DNA from: Phyto melanocephala
Taxonomy: Eukaryota > Arthropoda > Insecta > Diptera > Rhinophoridae
Direction: 5' to 3'
NCBI GenBank assembly: GCA_941918925.1
Contig: OW799234.1
Location: 131,296,895 to 131,360,894 of the forward strand
Length of the DNA stretch: 64,000 bases
The position numbers and the translations under genes were made by a program. The notes beneath the pieces were generated by a model, which was given only the letters and a program-made list of their open reading frames with translations, was not told where the DNA came from and made no database searches. Below, piece after piece: positions 41,506 to 54,500 of the stretch (positions are counted from its first letter, which is position 1; every line of letters begins with the position of its first letter).

Positions 41506-43250
41506 CTAGCCAATCCCGGCGCGCGTTGCTACGCCCCTTCATGAATTTTAATCGCATTCTAAATTTTAATCGAATATCAAGTGCAAGGCTAAAAACTATA
41601 ACTTTTTCTTTATGAGCGTGGCACTGCCCACTTTTCTAATTACGAAACTGTATAGTCATGACAGCTCAATAAGTGTGCAAAGTTTCAGAAAAATCAGTCT
41701 AGTGTAAGTACCTCAAAACGATACCTTTTTTTATGGGCGTGGCACTGCCCACTTTTCTAAATACGAAACTGTATAGTCATGACAACTCAATATGTGTGCA
41801 AATTTTCAGAAAAATCGGGCCAGTGCAAGTACCTCAAAATGATACCTTTTTTTATGGGCGTGGCACTGCCCACTTTTCTAAATACGAAACTGTATAGTTA
41901 TGACAAGTCAATATGTGTGCAAAGTTTCAGAAAAATCGGTCCAGTGCAAGTACCTCAAAATGATATCTTTTTTTAATGGGCGTGGCACTGCCCACTTTTT
42001 TAATGACGAAAGTCTAAAGTCATGACAGTTCAGTATGTCTGCAAAGTTTCAGAAAATTCGGTCCAGTGCAAGTAGCTAAAACTGATAACTAATTTTGTAT
42101 GGGCGTGGCCCCGCCCACTTTTTATACCACGAAATTATAAAGTCATGACAGCTCAATATGTGTGCAAAGTTTCAGAAAAATCGGTCCAGTGCAAGTACCT
42201 CAAAATTAAAACTTTTTTAGGGGCGTGGCCCCGCCCACTTTTCTTATCACGAAATTATTTAGTCACTAGCCAATCCCGGCGCGCGTTGCTACGCCCCTTC
42301 ATGAATTTTAATCGCATTCTAAATTTTAGTCGAATATCAAGTGCAAGGCTAAAAACTATAACTTTTCCTTTATGAGCGTGGCACTGCCCACTTTTCTAAT
42401 TACGAAACTGTATAGTCATGACAGCTCAATAAGTGTGCAAAGTTTCAGAAAAATCGGTCCAGTGTAAGTACCTCAAAATGATACCTTTTTTTATGAGCGT
42501 GGCACTGCCCACTTTTCTAAATACGAAACTGTATAGTCATGACAACTCAATATGTGTGCAAAGTTTCAGAAAAATCGGGCCAGTGCAAGTACCTCAAAAT
42601 GATACCTTTTTTTTAATGGGCGTGGCACTGCCCACTTTTCTAATGACGAAAGTGTAAAGTCATGACAGCTCAGTATGTTTGCAAAGTTTCAGAAAATTCG
42701 GTCCAGTGCAAGTAGCTAAAACTGATAACTTATTTTTTATGGGCATGGCCCGCCCACTTTTTCAATCACGAAATTATTTAGTCATGACAGCTCGATATGT
42801 GTGCAAAGTTTCAGAAAAATCGGTCAAGTGCAAGTAGCTAAAACTGATAACTAATTTTGTATGGGCGTGGCCCCGCCCACTTTTTTTCATCCATAAACAC
42901 TCCCCGGTATGTGTACAACAACTTACCAAAGTTTGAGCCCGATCGGTTTTACAGTTTCAGAGTCTATAGCTAACACACACACACACACACAGAGTTTCAC
43001 TTTTATATATATAGATAACAGCTCGATATGTGTGCAAAGTTTCAAAAAAATCAGTCAAGTGCAAGTAGCTAAAACTGATAACTAATTTTTATGGGCGTAG
43101 CCCCGCCCACTTTTTTCACCCATAAACACTCCCTGGTATGTGTACAACAATTTGCCAAAGTTTGAGTCCGATCGGTTTTACAGTTTCGGAGTCTATAGCT
43201 AACACACACACACGCACACACACACAGAGTTTCACTTTTATATATATAGA
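41506..43250 (-). mobile_element. Non-autonomous Helitron copy 3, itself interrupted
   Basis: The minus strand starts at 43250 (TCTATATATATAAAAG) and ends CTAG at 41506; flanks are A and T. Internal ~110-bp units as in copies 1-2. Interrupted at 42266-43015 by another copy. Confidence 0.85.
42266..43015 (-). mobile_element. Non-autonomous Helitron copy 4 nested in copy 3
   Basis: Ends CTAG at 42266 and starts TCTATATATATAAAAG at 43015 on the minus strand. The host sequence reads AGTCA|T(A)ACAGCTCGATATG, one unit of copy 3 split between A and T with no duplication. Confidence 0.85.
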
Positions 43251-43711
43251 TATTATTTATATTTTCATTATTTTTTTTAATATTTTTTTTTAAATTTTTT
43301 TTTATTTTTTTTTTGTTTTATATTTGTTAATATTTAATTATTTTTTTTTAAATTTTTTAAAATTTTTTTTTAAATTTTTTTTAAAATTTTTTTTTTTAAT
43401 TTTTTTTTTTTTTACATACATACGTAAACTTATAATTTTACAATGGGATGTTTTTATATATGTGTGTTTTTTATATGTTTGTACATACCTACGTATTTCA
43501 TATGGGATGAATGGTGATACAAACTACTGTTATTGCATGACTACACGTTGTGAAGGGTATATAAGATTCGGCACGGCCGAATATAGCGCTCTTACTTGTT
43601 TTAATGTTTTTCCGTCGCATATACAAATACTCATTGTATTTGTCTCTTACTGCAACTTGTGCATAAAAGTAAACTATTTAGTTCAAACCAGAATACATAG
43701 TTCATAATAAA

Positions 43712-45443
43712 ACAAGTAAGAGTACTATATTCAGCTGTGCCATAATTTTTATAACCTCCACCAATATTATGTGCTTTAATAGCACAAAATTTATTATTTT
43801 GTTATTAACAGTAATCTATACTAAAATATGTATCACTTTCTTTGCATAACTTTAACATGCCAGTAAATTGTTTTCGTAAATTAAGTCTTTCAATGAAAGC
43901 GGGCCTTAAAGTAGGCGTGTTAATGTAGATGCTGCTAATAAATAAAACTTAGATATTTCAATATAGTCCTTATTCTTTCAAAAACTTTGTCCATAGGGAA
44001 ATTATAAGATAAAGTGTTATATGAGAGGTAGGCGTTTAAGTGGGCGTGTCACCTTCATTTTCTGACATTACAATGTGATTGACTTGAAAACTATATGTGC
44101 GAAATTTTATCATCATACCTCTAATTCTGTTGGTTTTATTATCTTTTAAATTTCATTAACAGTATTATTACGTGAAAAGTGGGCGTGGCAAAGTAGTTTC
44201 TGCTAATAAATTCATAAGATATTTTAATTTAGAGTCTTTTATTATTCGAAAATCTTTATTCATAGAGAAAGTATATGAGTTTGAGATAAAGCGTTATATG
44301 AGTTGTGGGCGTAAAAGTGAGCGTTTCACCTTGATTTTCCGTTAGCACAAATCCTTTGACTAAAAAGCAACGTTTGCAGAATTTCAGAATTGTTCATCTA
44401 ATTTTGTTAGTTTCATTACGTTTTAAAATTTTGAATATACCAAAAAAATACACTGTGTGGTATAAATTTGCAAATTTGTGCATCACTGCGGCAATAATGC
44501 CAAATGTAGTTGCTGATGTGCGATCAGCTGTTGCAGATGCATTGCAGCTGCTTAACAACTACGCAGAGTTTGCTTTTTTGAACGTTCTGCAAAATATATA
44601 AAATGTTATCCAAAATAGTAATAGCAAATATTATTGAAAATGTTGATCTTAAAAGTGACTTTTTCTTAAATTATAACAAAAAAATAATTAGGAACAAGAT
44701 GAAACGACTTCTGATCATTTGAAATTAACTTAAAGTTAAAAGAAGGTTGATTCCTAAAATAAAAAATATAAATATAAACTAATTTAATTTAAAGAAGTAA
44801 TTGTTGTTTAATGCTACTTATTTCTCCATTGTATGTATACTCAATCACTATTGCATCAGAAACTTAATTGTCATATTTGCAGAAATTTGCGGCAGCACTG
44901 TTTGCAAAAAAAAACGTTTGACGCTTAAAAGTGCTGCCAAAGGTTGCATTAATGAACGTTTTACTTTCACTATGCTGCAGTGATGCGCAACTGTTGCATT
45001 TACGAACGTACCCACTCTCTTCATTATGTATAGATTTGAGCAATTTTCAGGGAAATATATTTTTTTACTCAGGATACATTCGAAATTTAATGGCTCTACG
45101 TTAATATTTACGTTGGAACACAATTGCATTTTATTCGATGTTGGAAGGACACGGTTTTTTCCACCTACTCTTGCGTTACGAGCTATAACTCTCTTCCTTA
45201 TATTCCGATTTAACCCATTTTCAATACCAAACAAACCTTGTGTATAAGATATAATATTCGGACCAAATTTGAGCACCCTAACTTTTTCGGTTCGAGCTCT
45301 TTCAAGAGACGGATGGACACAGCTAGATCGTCATAAAATGAAACTAGGACTCCGAAATTATATGTATACTTTATGATGTCTAAAATGAATATTTCGATGT
45401 GTTACAAAAGGAATGCCAAAATTTTTTTGGAGGCGGGTATAAA
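43712..45443 (+). mobile_element. Divergent long member of the 'CAAGTAAGAG' family
   Basis: Starts ACAAGTAAGAGTACTATATT, then CAGCTGTGCCATAATTTTTA, and ends GGCGGGTATAAAAA. The interior carries two imperfect units of about 330 bp (TAAGTGGGCGTGTCACCTTC, GTGGGCGTGGCAAAGTAGTT and related words) and, around 44480-45000, a TGCAGCTG/GCTGCAG-rich segment that may be another insert. No protein recognised. Confidence 0.5.
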
Positions 45444-45676
45444 AAGGGCGATTTACTTTATAAACGACCTACATAGTTCATGTTTGAACTATGAACTAAA
45501 TTGACCGGTCACTAAAATTTTGTCACAAGTCTAGTTATAATGAACAAAATCAATTTTTGTATACATTTGATTACTGAGTGCACTTTTTTTGTATTCGATA
45601 GTATGAATATTTTTATAAAATTTGTATTATAAATGTGTAAATTTTTAAATTAGTTTGTAGGGAAGTTGTCACTTGT

Positions 45677-46047
45677 GATGTGATTCATTAACGATTCTAC
45701 AATCGTTAAATTTGTCGATACTTGTTATTGTTTGTATTATCGATTTTGCGAATCATTAAATACTTTTTAACGATACTCGACAACTGTTGCATTGAGTGGT
45801 ATCTTTGTCATAAAAAGTGTCTAAATAAATTCACCACTAACATCCCTCACACAGGTAGTTGCGCCATAGCTGAGAATTTAGCAAGTGGTTTTTTTTTGTC
45901 GATAAAATAAACAACAACATAATTATTGTCGTTTAGATAACAATAACAACTGTCGTAAGATAAAATACTGAATACCGAAATCGATAATATTCTTGTTGAC
46001 TTTTTTTAACGATACGATTATCGTTAAAATAAGTTAGTGAATCGCAC
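45677..46047. mobile_element. MITE with GCGATTCACTAAC ends, copy A
   Basis: The left end GTGATTCATTAACGATT and the inverse of AGTGCGATTCACTAAC enclose ACGATAATCGTATCGTTAAA-type words. Copy B lies near 49373-49870. Confidence 0.55.
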
Positions 46048-46654
46048 TACAGTTAATGTTTAGCCAGCACAACGATCACTTTGTTGAACACAGATTTTCG
46101 TTACATATGATTTAACACTGAAAATTACATTAATTCATTACAACGAATTGGTAATTAAATATGCTTCAATTTTAAGCAAAACAAGTTGTTGAGAGCAAAT
46201 TTTGCTAAAGTGTTTCTTTTTATTTTGTAAATACAAGCAAAGCACAGTTGTTAAAAATCCCGTAATTGCTAATAGTCCTGCAATATAAATAACCAACACG
46301 TTACGTTTGACATACTTAATTTAAATTCGATGATTACGACGATGGTTCGATGGTTATAAGACATTAGATTTTTGCTGAATATCGAATATCTCGTTGACTA
46401 TCAAACAAATACTTAATTGATATTAAGAGTAGCAACTCTGTCGACATTTTCACTGCCTGTCAAAAAGAAATTTGATTTGATTTCTCCTGAAAACAAAATA
46501 ATATTTTGAATAATTAAAATGAATATGTAAATGAAAAACCTTAACAACAATCGAATATCATAAAAAAGATCATAAAAAGGGCCACTAGTTTTTTTTTAAC
46601 AAATAAAGTAATAAATCATTATTAAAAAAATGTTTTTGTTTGTTTTATTTTTTA
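46048..46654. other. AT-rich intron stretch, nothing recognised
   Basis: No gene or element ends found. Confidence 0.4.
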
Positions 46655-47520
46655 CTAGCCAATCCCGGCGCGCGTTGCTACGCCCCTTCATGCATTTTAA
46701 TCGCATTCTAAGTTTTAATCGAATATCAAGTGCAAGGCTAAAAACTATAACTTTTTCTTTATGAGCGTGGCACTGCCCACTTTTCTAATTACGAAACTGT
46801 ATAGTCATGACAGCTCAATAAGTGTGCAAAGTCTCAGAAAAATCGGTCCAGTGTAAGTACCTCAAAATTATACCTTTTTTTATGGGCGTGGCACTGCCCA
46901 CTTTTCTAAATACGAAACTGTATAGTCATGACAACTCAATATGTGTGCGAAGTTTCAGAAAAATCGGTCCAGTGCAAGTACCTCAAAATGATACCTTTTT
47001 TTTAATGGGCGTGGCACTGCCCACTTTTCTAATGAGGAAAGTGTAAAGTCATGATAGCTTAGTATGTTTGCAAGGTTTCAGAAAATTCGGTCCAGTGCAA
47101 GTAGCTAAAACTGATAACTAATTTTTTATGGGCGTGGCCCCGCCCACTTTTTCAATCACGAAATTATAAAGCCATGACAGCTCAATATGTGTGCAAAGTT
47201 TCAGAAAAATCGGTCCAGTGCAAGTACCTCAAAATTAAAACTTTTTTAGGGGCGTGGCCCCGCCCACTTTTCTTATCACGAAATTATTTAGTCATGACAG
47301 CTCGATATGTGTGCAAAGTTTCAGAAAAATCGGTCAAGTGCAAGTAGCTAAAACTGATAACTAATTTTTTATGGGCGTGGCTCCGCCCACTTTTTTCACC
47401 CATAAACACTCCCTGGTATGTGTACAACAACTTACCCAAGTTTGAGCCCGATCGGTTTTACAGTTTCGGAGTCTATAGCTAACACACACACACACAGAGT
47501 TTCACTTTTATATATATAGA
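46655..47520 (-). mobile_element. Non-autonomous Helitron copy 5
   Basis: Minus strand starts at 47520 (TCTATATATATAAAAG), has a short (GT)n, and ends CTAG at 46655. Flanks A (46654) and T (47521). Six or seven internal units. It lies about 220 bp before Hip exon 3. Confidence 0.85.
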
Positions 47521-47738
47521 TTTTTTATTCATACGTTGAGTTTAATTTTGTTTAACTTATTAAGATTATATTAAATCCTTTCATCACATAATATACAGGA
47601 TTACACGTTTCTTGTTACAAAAAGCAAACTTATCCAAAGTATTTGTCTACGCTTCGTTTAACGTTGTTAAATGATAAATTTAATTCTCATCTTATTATTT
47701 CATATTTTTAAACACGATTTTTTCATGGCTCTTTTAAG

Positions 47739-48613
47739 GTGTCATCGAGGCTGATAACGATATTGATCAGCCAATGGGTGATTCTTCAAAAACTCCAACA
47801 GAAGAAGAAGTCGATAAGTCTGGGGAGCTGCGCTCACAGGCAGCGGCTGCCTATAGTGAACAGAAATTTCAGGATGCCATTGATTTGTATACACAAGCAA
47901 TTGAAATTAATCCCGGCAATGCCTTATTCCATGCTAAACGTGGTCAAGCGTATTTGAAATTAAAAAAACCCAATGCCTGCATACGCGACTGTAACAAAGC
48001 TTTAGAAATAAATTGTGATTCAGCGGCTGCCTACAAATTTCGTGGCCGTGCCAATCGTTTGTTAGGTAATTGGGAAGAAGCCGCCAAGGATTTGCGCCAA
48101 GCTTGTAAGCTTGATTATGATGAAGAAGCTGATGAATGGTTGCGTGAGGTTACACCTAACGCTAAGAAAATCGAACAGCATCGCTTAAAGCAGCAACGCA
48201 AGAAGGACGAACGTGAACGTAAAGCTAACGATTTAAGACGTGAAAAGGCTCGCCAACAACAAAAGACTTCTTCTTCAGGGCCTGGCTCTACTGATGGCTT
48301 CCCTGGCGGTGCTGGCGGTTTTCCAAGAGGTTTTCCCGGTGGTTTACCTGGTGGCTTAAATATGGGAGACTTTTTGTCAGGCATGAACGATCCTGAGGTT
48401 ATGGCTGCTCTCCAGGATATTGCTAAAAATCCTGACAACATTGACAAATATAAGTCCAATCCAAAAATTTCCAAACTGATTGATGTTGTTAAAAACAGTT
48501 TCCCTGGCGGTGTTCCCGGTTTCCCTGGTTGTCCCACACCAGATTCAGCCAAGGCCGATGAACCCAAGGAAGCCCCCAAAAAACCTGACTTCGCTGACGA
48601 TGGTCTGGATTAA
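47739..48613 (+). CDS. Hip: Hip exon 3 (TPR and Hsc70-regulatory C-terminus)
   Basis: Acceptor CTCTTTTAAG|GTGTCATC restores Gly-Val-Ile-Glu after exon 2; the total protein is 391 residues, close to other insect Hip proteins. Residues about 134-235 form three TPR units (AAAAYSEQKFQDAIDLYTQA; NALFHAKRGQAYLKLKKPNA; AAYKFRGRANRLLGNWEEAA). The Lys/Arg-rich helix IEQHRLKQQRKKDERERK follows. Then come Gly-Phe-Pro repeats (GGFPRGFPGGLPGG), the STI1/DP motif (NDPEVMAALQDIAKNPDNID) and the terminal DDGLD. In the family, the TPR region binds the Hsc70 ATPase domain and stabilises the ADP state in the cytosol. No frameshift or missing core motif. No perfect AATAAA close to the stop; AATAATAAT at about 48632 may serve. 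Confidence 0.93.
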
Positions 48614-49372
48614 TTTTGTAAACAATTCTTTAAATAATAATTGAGTCCGTTATATTATATTTTGTTTTGAGTCATTACGGATTTCTTTTTTTACAAATCT
48701 TCCTTCTTCGAAAAACTTGCACCTTTTCTTCTTCTTATTTTTTAAATAACTCGTATACGAGTATAAGAAATTATCATATTTACGTTGTCAAATAAGGTAT
48801 CAAGGTCTTTTAAAATCTATCGCAATAAATACATACATTATTTTGCAGTCAATGGATGAGAAACCATTTGACATTGAGAAAGTTCACATAATCTCGTAAT
48901 TTTAAAAACTTCAAAGCAAAAAAATTGGCAAAAATCAGCAAAACAACATAAATTTCATATTTTCAATATTTTTCCTTTTTTTATTTTATTTTTTCTGGTA
49001 TAAGAATATTTGAACTTCTTAATGGTAATGAAATAAAACATTTTAAAAACCACCCCTGATGAAATTATACTTAAAGTTAACTCTAATGTAGCTTCTAGAA
49101 AAAAAAAACGCATTTTAACAATATTCATATTAGCAAGCAAAACTACAACAACAACGAATCCTATCAAATGGGAATTGATAATTTAATGAGCAACTAATTC
49201 TTGAAAAATAAAGCTGCTTTTTAATTAATTTAAATAAGGATTTTTCTTCTAAATATAATTAATTTTGTTCTCAATAAAAAATCATCAATTATAGAACTAT
49301 AGAACTGTTTTTATATCTTGTATTCACTTTTTCATAGCTTAAATAGGTACATATGTACCAATAATGCGATTC
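48614..49372. other. Hip 3' flank, no gene seen
   Basis: Contains the Hip 3'UTR. Otherwise AT-rich without recognised elements. Confidence 0.45.
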
Positions 49373-49870
49373 ACTAACTTATTTTACTAATAATCGCATC
49401 GTTAAAAAATGTGTATTTTACCGACAGTTTTTATTGATATCTAAACGACAATAACTTTTGTATTTATTATCAATTTGATCGGCAAATAGTTAAATGGTAT
49501 ACCATTTGTTTAAAGCCTGTAGTACACAAAATTTAAAAATCCACATACGCATGTAGCTGTGACGTAATTATGACGTCAACATAAATCATAAATGTATCCG
49601 CTTCGGCCACATGTGTTTCATTTGCAATTTTGAACTAAAATACATTTCGGGTAATATCAGAAACTTACCGCATGCAGCCACTACGATTATTTTAAAAAAT
49701 GTAACCAAAGTGCTGAACAATTTAGTGACGTCTGACCCACATGTGCATGTGGCTTTTAACATTTCGTGTTCTATAGGATCTCTCGGCTTAAGCGCGCTAC
49801 CTATGGTAGCAAAGTTAGTGGTGAATTTATATTGACACTTTTTTTTTAACAAATATGCCACTTGATTGAA
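49373..49870. mobile_element. MITE with GCGATTCACTAAC ends, copy B with insert
   Basis: Begins ATGCGATTCACTAACTTATT, as copy A inverted. The stretch AATATAAATTC-ACCACTAAC (inverse of 49817-49840) also matches copy A. About 250 bp between (49510-49760) do not match and appear inserted. Confidence 0.45.
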
Positions 49871-51581
49871 ATTTTTTTCGAATATCTTGCAAAATTAATT
49901 AACGGCCCTTTTCACAATCTGTGATTATTTTAATTTAACAGGAACATTAAGAAACCGCCGATATCGTTAACCGGAACTATTAAACATACGGTTAGTGTTT
50001 TGCGTTTCACCATCTTTCGGTTGTTAACACTAACATTATAGAAAAAGTATGGTAATACTGGTTTTTATTATTTACGAAAAATCGTGCAATGAAAGAAAAG
50101 AATTATACAAAAATTATTAGCAATTTTTTGATGAAAGACAAATGTATATTTAAAATAAATTTTTTACTTACAATAGTTTACATACAGTTCCTTGGTAAGT
50201 TTACATTTTTATATTTTATTTTGTTATAATATTCTTATTATACCCGCCACCAAAAAAATTGTGGGGTATATTCATTTTGTCATTCCGAGATATGAGATAT
50301 GAGCGAAAACTCACGGCCTCCTCGTTTTTTTAACACAAAAGCAACATACAACAACAACATACATATATACAGACGTGGTATACTGGCTAGAGTAAACGTG
50401 GCATCGAACCCCAGCTGAGACCAAAATTATTTTTTTATTTTATATATTATTTTTTAATTATACCCTTCACCTGTGGTGCACAAGGGTATATACATATAGC
50501 TTTGTCATTCCGTTTGTAATTTCTACAATTTTCATTTCCGACCCCATAAAGTATATATTTTCTGAAAGCTTATGAGTACAGGAGTCGATTAAGCCCTGAC
50601 TGTCTGTCCCTGTGTTGGTTGAAATCAACTTTTAGAAGTAACTATATGTTCCTCAGATTTCTATATGGTATTAATCTCTTGGAAATATCCAGGAATGAAT
50701 CGCTATTGAAATTCAGCACAATCGCCCCATAACTTTCTGAGATATAAGCAAAAAACCACGACCACCTCGTTTTTTTTACACAATTACAACAACAACCTAC
50801 ATACAAACTGGTTAAAGTAAACGTGGCATCGAATTCCAGTTGATCCAAAAAATTTTTATACCCTTCACATAGTGAAAAAGGGTATACATAGGTTTGTCAT
50901 TCCGTGTGAAATTTCTACAATTTTCATTTCCGACCCCATAAAGTATATATATTCTGAAAGCTTATGAATAGGAGAGGAATTAAGCTCTGTCAGTCTGTCC
51001 GTCTGACCGTCTGTCCGTGTGTATGTTGAAATCAACTTTTTGAAGCCCCCCGATATCGCTTGGACCCGGGTGAGGTATTAAAATATCAGAAACATTCGGG
51101 AGTAGAACGGTATTGAAAATCAGAAACATCGGTACATAAACAACTGAGATATGAGCAAAAACCCACGACCACCTCGATTTTTTATTCACAAAAACAACAT
51201 TACAACAACAACATACATACATACAAACGTGTATACTGGTTAGAGAAAACGTGGCATCGAATCCCAGCTGAGCCAAAAAAAATTTTTTTAATTTTTTTAA
51301 AATTTTTTTTTTTAATTTTTTTTTTATTTTTTTTTTTATTTTTTATTTAATATATTATTTATATTTTTATTATTATTTTTTATTATTATTTTTTTTTTAA
51401 ATTTTTTTTTTTTATTTTTGTTTTATATATATTAGGTTAGGTTAGGTTGAAAAGGAGGGGTATAAAAGCCCAAACCCATGACAGGTATACACCTATGCCC
51501 AGTTGGCATGTTGTGCGCTCCATGTGGAAAACGGAATTCCCAAACAAAAAACCATAAACATAATTTCCCATAAATAACGGA

Positions 51582-54500
51582 CTAGTCCAAGAAACCAGTC
51601 CCCTCAATGTAACGCCTTATGGATCTCCAGTTCGAGTTCCCCAGGTATTCCAAGTTCGGCATATTATCTACTGTAAAATTTTCGCGCCTAATATGCCCAA
51701 ACGCAGGACAATGACAGAGGTAGTGTACCAGGGTCCCATCCTCTTCCTCACAAGCTCTACATGTCGTCTCCTCAGATAATCCCATGCGTGCTAAATGAGT
51801 TCTCAACTCCGTATGACCTGTAATTACACCGGTTAATTTCCTAAGTGTAGGTCTACTTAGTCTCAAAATCTCCTTTGACTTCCCAAGATTTGGGTCACCC
51901 CAGAGTGTTCTTGTCACCTTACCGACATCAGTGCTTTGCCTATTTCTGACATGTTCTTCCATTGCCCAACGTTTAAATTCATCCTTAAATCGTTTAAGGG
52001 GTTTGGCGTTCTCCAAAGTTATAGTACTCAAAAGAGCTCCCATTTTGGATAATTTGTCGGCTTTCTCGTTTCCGATCAGCCCGTGATGGCTTGGTATCCA
52101 TATTATCTCCAGATGTTCACAATTTGCATATGAGTTTATCTCACTCTTGCATTGCAAAACGTTCCGGGATTCAACTTTCTCCTTTCTCAATGTCTTAATC
52201 ACTGATTGGCTATCCGTAAAGATACGAATCGGAGTTTCGCTATTCGTTTCCTTTATCCATTTAATTCCTTCCGTAATCGCCATGATCTCAGCCTGAAAAA
52301 TAGTGTTGTGATCTGGTAGACGGAAGTATTTGCCTCTATTTCGGCTTATGTCGTATAAGCCCATTCCAGGTTGGTCACCAATCTTTGAACCGTCTGTATA
52401 AAGATCGATTCCGTGGGTGTTTCCCATCCTGATTATCTCATCCCATTCTCCCTCTTCCGGTATAATGGTGATGCAGTTAATATTCTCATATCTCATCGGG
52501 ATTTTATCACATGTTAATTCTGTAATATTTCCTATCGGTAAGATATCCGTTATTCTTTGGTATCTGGTCTTATGTTCTCTTATAAGCCACTCATCTATTG
52601 CCATTAATCTTGTGGCAGCTAAGGCCGCTTCATATTTTACCTGTATCTCAATAGGCCAAATGGATAATATATTCTCAATGGCCATTGTCGATGTGGTCCT
52701 CATGGCGCCGCAAATACTAATGCAGCACTGTCTCTGAATCTTTTGAAGAGGTTTTATATTCACCTTCTTCTCTAAGGATGTCCACCATACTAACGAAGCG
52801 TACGTAATTGTAGGCCGCAGTACACTCGTATATAGCCAATGTGTCATCCTTGGGCTTAAGCCCCATTTTGAGCCAATCACTCTTCTGCAGAGGGCCCATA
52901 TTCTTTGAGCTCTCTCCACTTTACATTGAATGTGGTCCTTCCAGGATAGTCTCCAATCAAGTACTATTCCTAGGTATTTGACCTTTTTATCAATCTTAAT
53001 TGTCTTATTCCGAAAGATGGGATAGCTATGCACCGGTATCTTCCTCTTTCTCGTAAACAAACAGATTTCAGTCTTTTCCGGGTTGACATTGAGCCCTCGC
53101 TCCTTCGCCCAGTTATATGATATATTCAAAGCCTCCATTGCTCTCATACATAAAGAATTTGGATTCGTCTCCCTGATCAGTATCGCAACATCATCTGCGT
53201 AACAGATAGGCTTGAATCCCTCGTTCGATACAATCTTCAGTAGACTATGTATGGTAGTTACCCATATTAATGGAGATAAAATACCTCCCTGCGGGGTTCC
53301 TCGACATACTTTGTCCCTTCTTCTTACTCCATTTGCCTCACAATTTATCCATCTGTTCCTTAACATATTGCTAATCCATGCAATTAAGACATGGCTTAAC
53401 CCTAAGTTTTCCAAGGAACCGATAAGACTCGAGGTCATTACGTTATTGAAAGCTCCTTCTATGTCTATGAATACGCCCATGGTATACACACACAGGTCGA
53501 AGGATCTCTCTATATGATAAACAACCTCCTGAAGAGCAGTCTCAGTAGATCTGCCCTTGATATAGGCGTGTTGTCCAAATCTCATTGAATCGCCTGGTAA
53601 TCGTCTTCTGACCATTCCATCGACGATACGCTCCATGGTTTTCAATAAGAATGATGTTAAGCTTATGGGTCTATAAGCTTTAGGATTTGCGTAATTTTCC
53701 CTCCCTGGTTTAGGTATGAAAACGACTCTCGCCTCCCTCCATTCCACAGGGGTATACGCATATTTCAGGCAAGTAGTAAAAATATTCGCCAGCCTTATGT
53801 CGATTAGGTCAATGCTTCTTTGTAGGAGAGCCGGAAAAATACCGTCCGGCCCTGGTGCCTTATATGGCAAGAAACTATTTACCGCCTCTCTTACCATCTT
53901 TGTGGTTATAATTATGTCCGTCGTGGCACTACCGTCATGGGGGTGTGGAATTTCTCCGTCATCCGCCATTTCCGTTTGGAAGTGTGCCTCTATCAGTATT
54001 CCTAGCGTCTCCTCCATCGTCTCCGACCTTTTCCCGTTCGAGTCAACGAGGGTTTCCGGTTGGGTGTGGGTTTTCGATAGGAATTTCTTAATTCTAGAAG
54101 CGTCATTCACGCTGTCCACCTGATTGCAAAAAAGCCTCCAGGATCTGCGTTTGGCGATTCTTATTGCTTTGTTGTATATTCTGAGCTTCTCACTGTAATC
54201 GTCCCAGTATACTGATTGTTTCTTTCGATAGGCTCTGTTAAATAGCCTTCGGGTTTCTTTCCTGAGATTAATCAGTTCACCTGTCATCCAGGGCTTTTCC
54301 CTTGGGGTTCGCCTTTGTCGGAGTGGACAATGCTCCTCAAAAGTTTCCCTAAAATCGGCAGTCAGTCTTCCCACCATCGAATCTATCGTGTCCAGATTTT
54401 CATCCGGTTCTGGATAATTTTCGAGTTTATGTTGAAGACTTAACCTAAGATTTGGCCAGTCCGTCCTGGCCTTATTCCTAAAAGTCACCGGTTCCGGTGG

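Larger units (their letters stand above)
41037..43599 (-). mobile_element. 'CAAGTAAGAG' AT-rich repeat, copy 6, split by Helitrons
   Basis: The left part (41037-41505) begins TATACCCTTCACACAGTG and includes CGAATCCCAGCTGAGCC. The right part (43251-43599) ends CTCTTACTTGT. Removing 41506-43250 rejoins TTTAATA|TATTATTTAT, which matches the uninterrupted copies. Confidence 0.8.
20489..47738 (+). other. Hip: Hip intron 2, 27,250 bp, containing four paralogous frames and many mobile elements
   Basis: Bounded by GTATGT at 20489 and CTCTTTTAAG at 47738; joining across restores the conserved Hip sequence ELDTEGVIEADND. Everything from 20.5 to 47.7 kb therefore lies within Hip. The four large frames are on the same strand as Hip. 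Confidence 0.88.

Noticed and set aside
41579..42880. Regular ~110-bp repeats resembling a CRISPR array or free satellite
   Set aside because: Units are adjacent without unique spacers and are bounded by Helitron ends; eukaryotic context.
48115..48579. 154-aa Gly/Pro-rich frame antisense to Hip exon 3
   Set aside because: Mirror of the Gly-Phe-Pro repeats and TPR codons of Hip; no independent support.
51433..51447. TTAGG repeats as a telomere remnant
   Set aside because: Only three units, exactly at the 3' tail of a non-LTR retrotransposon, and flies lack TTAGG telomeres.
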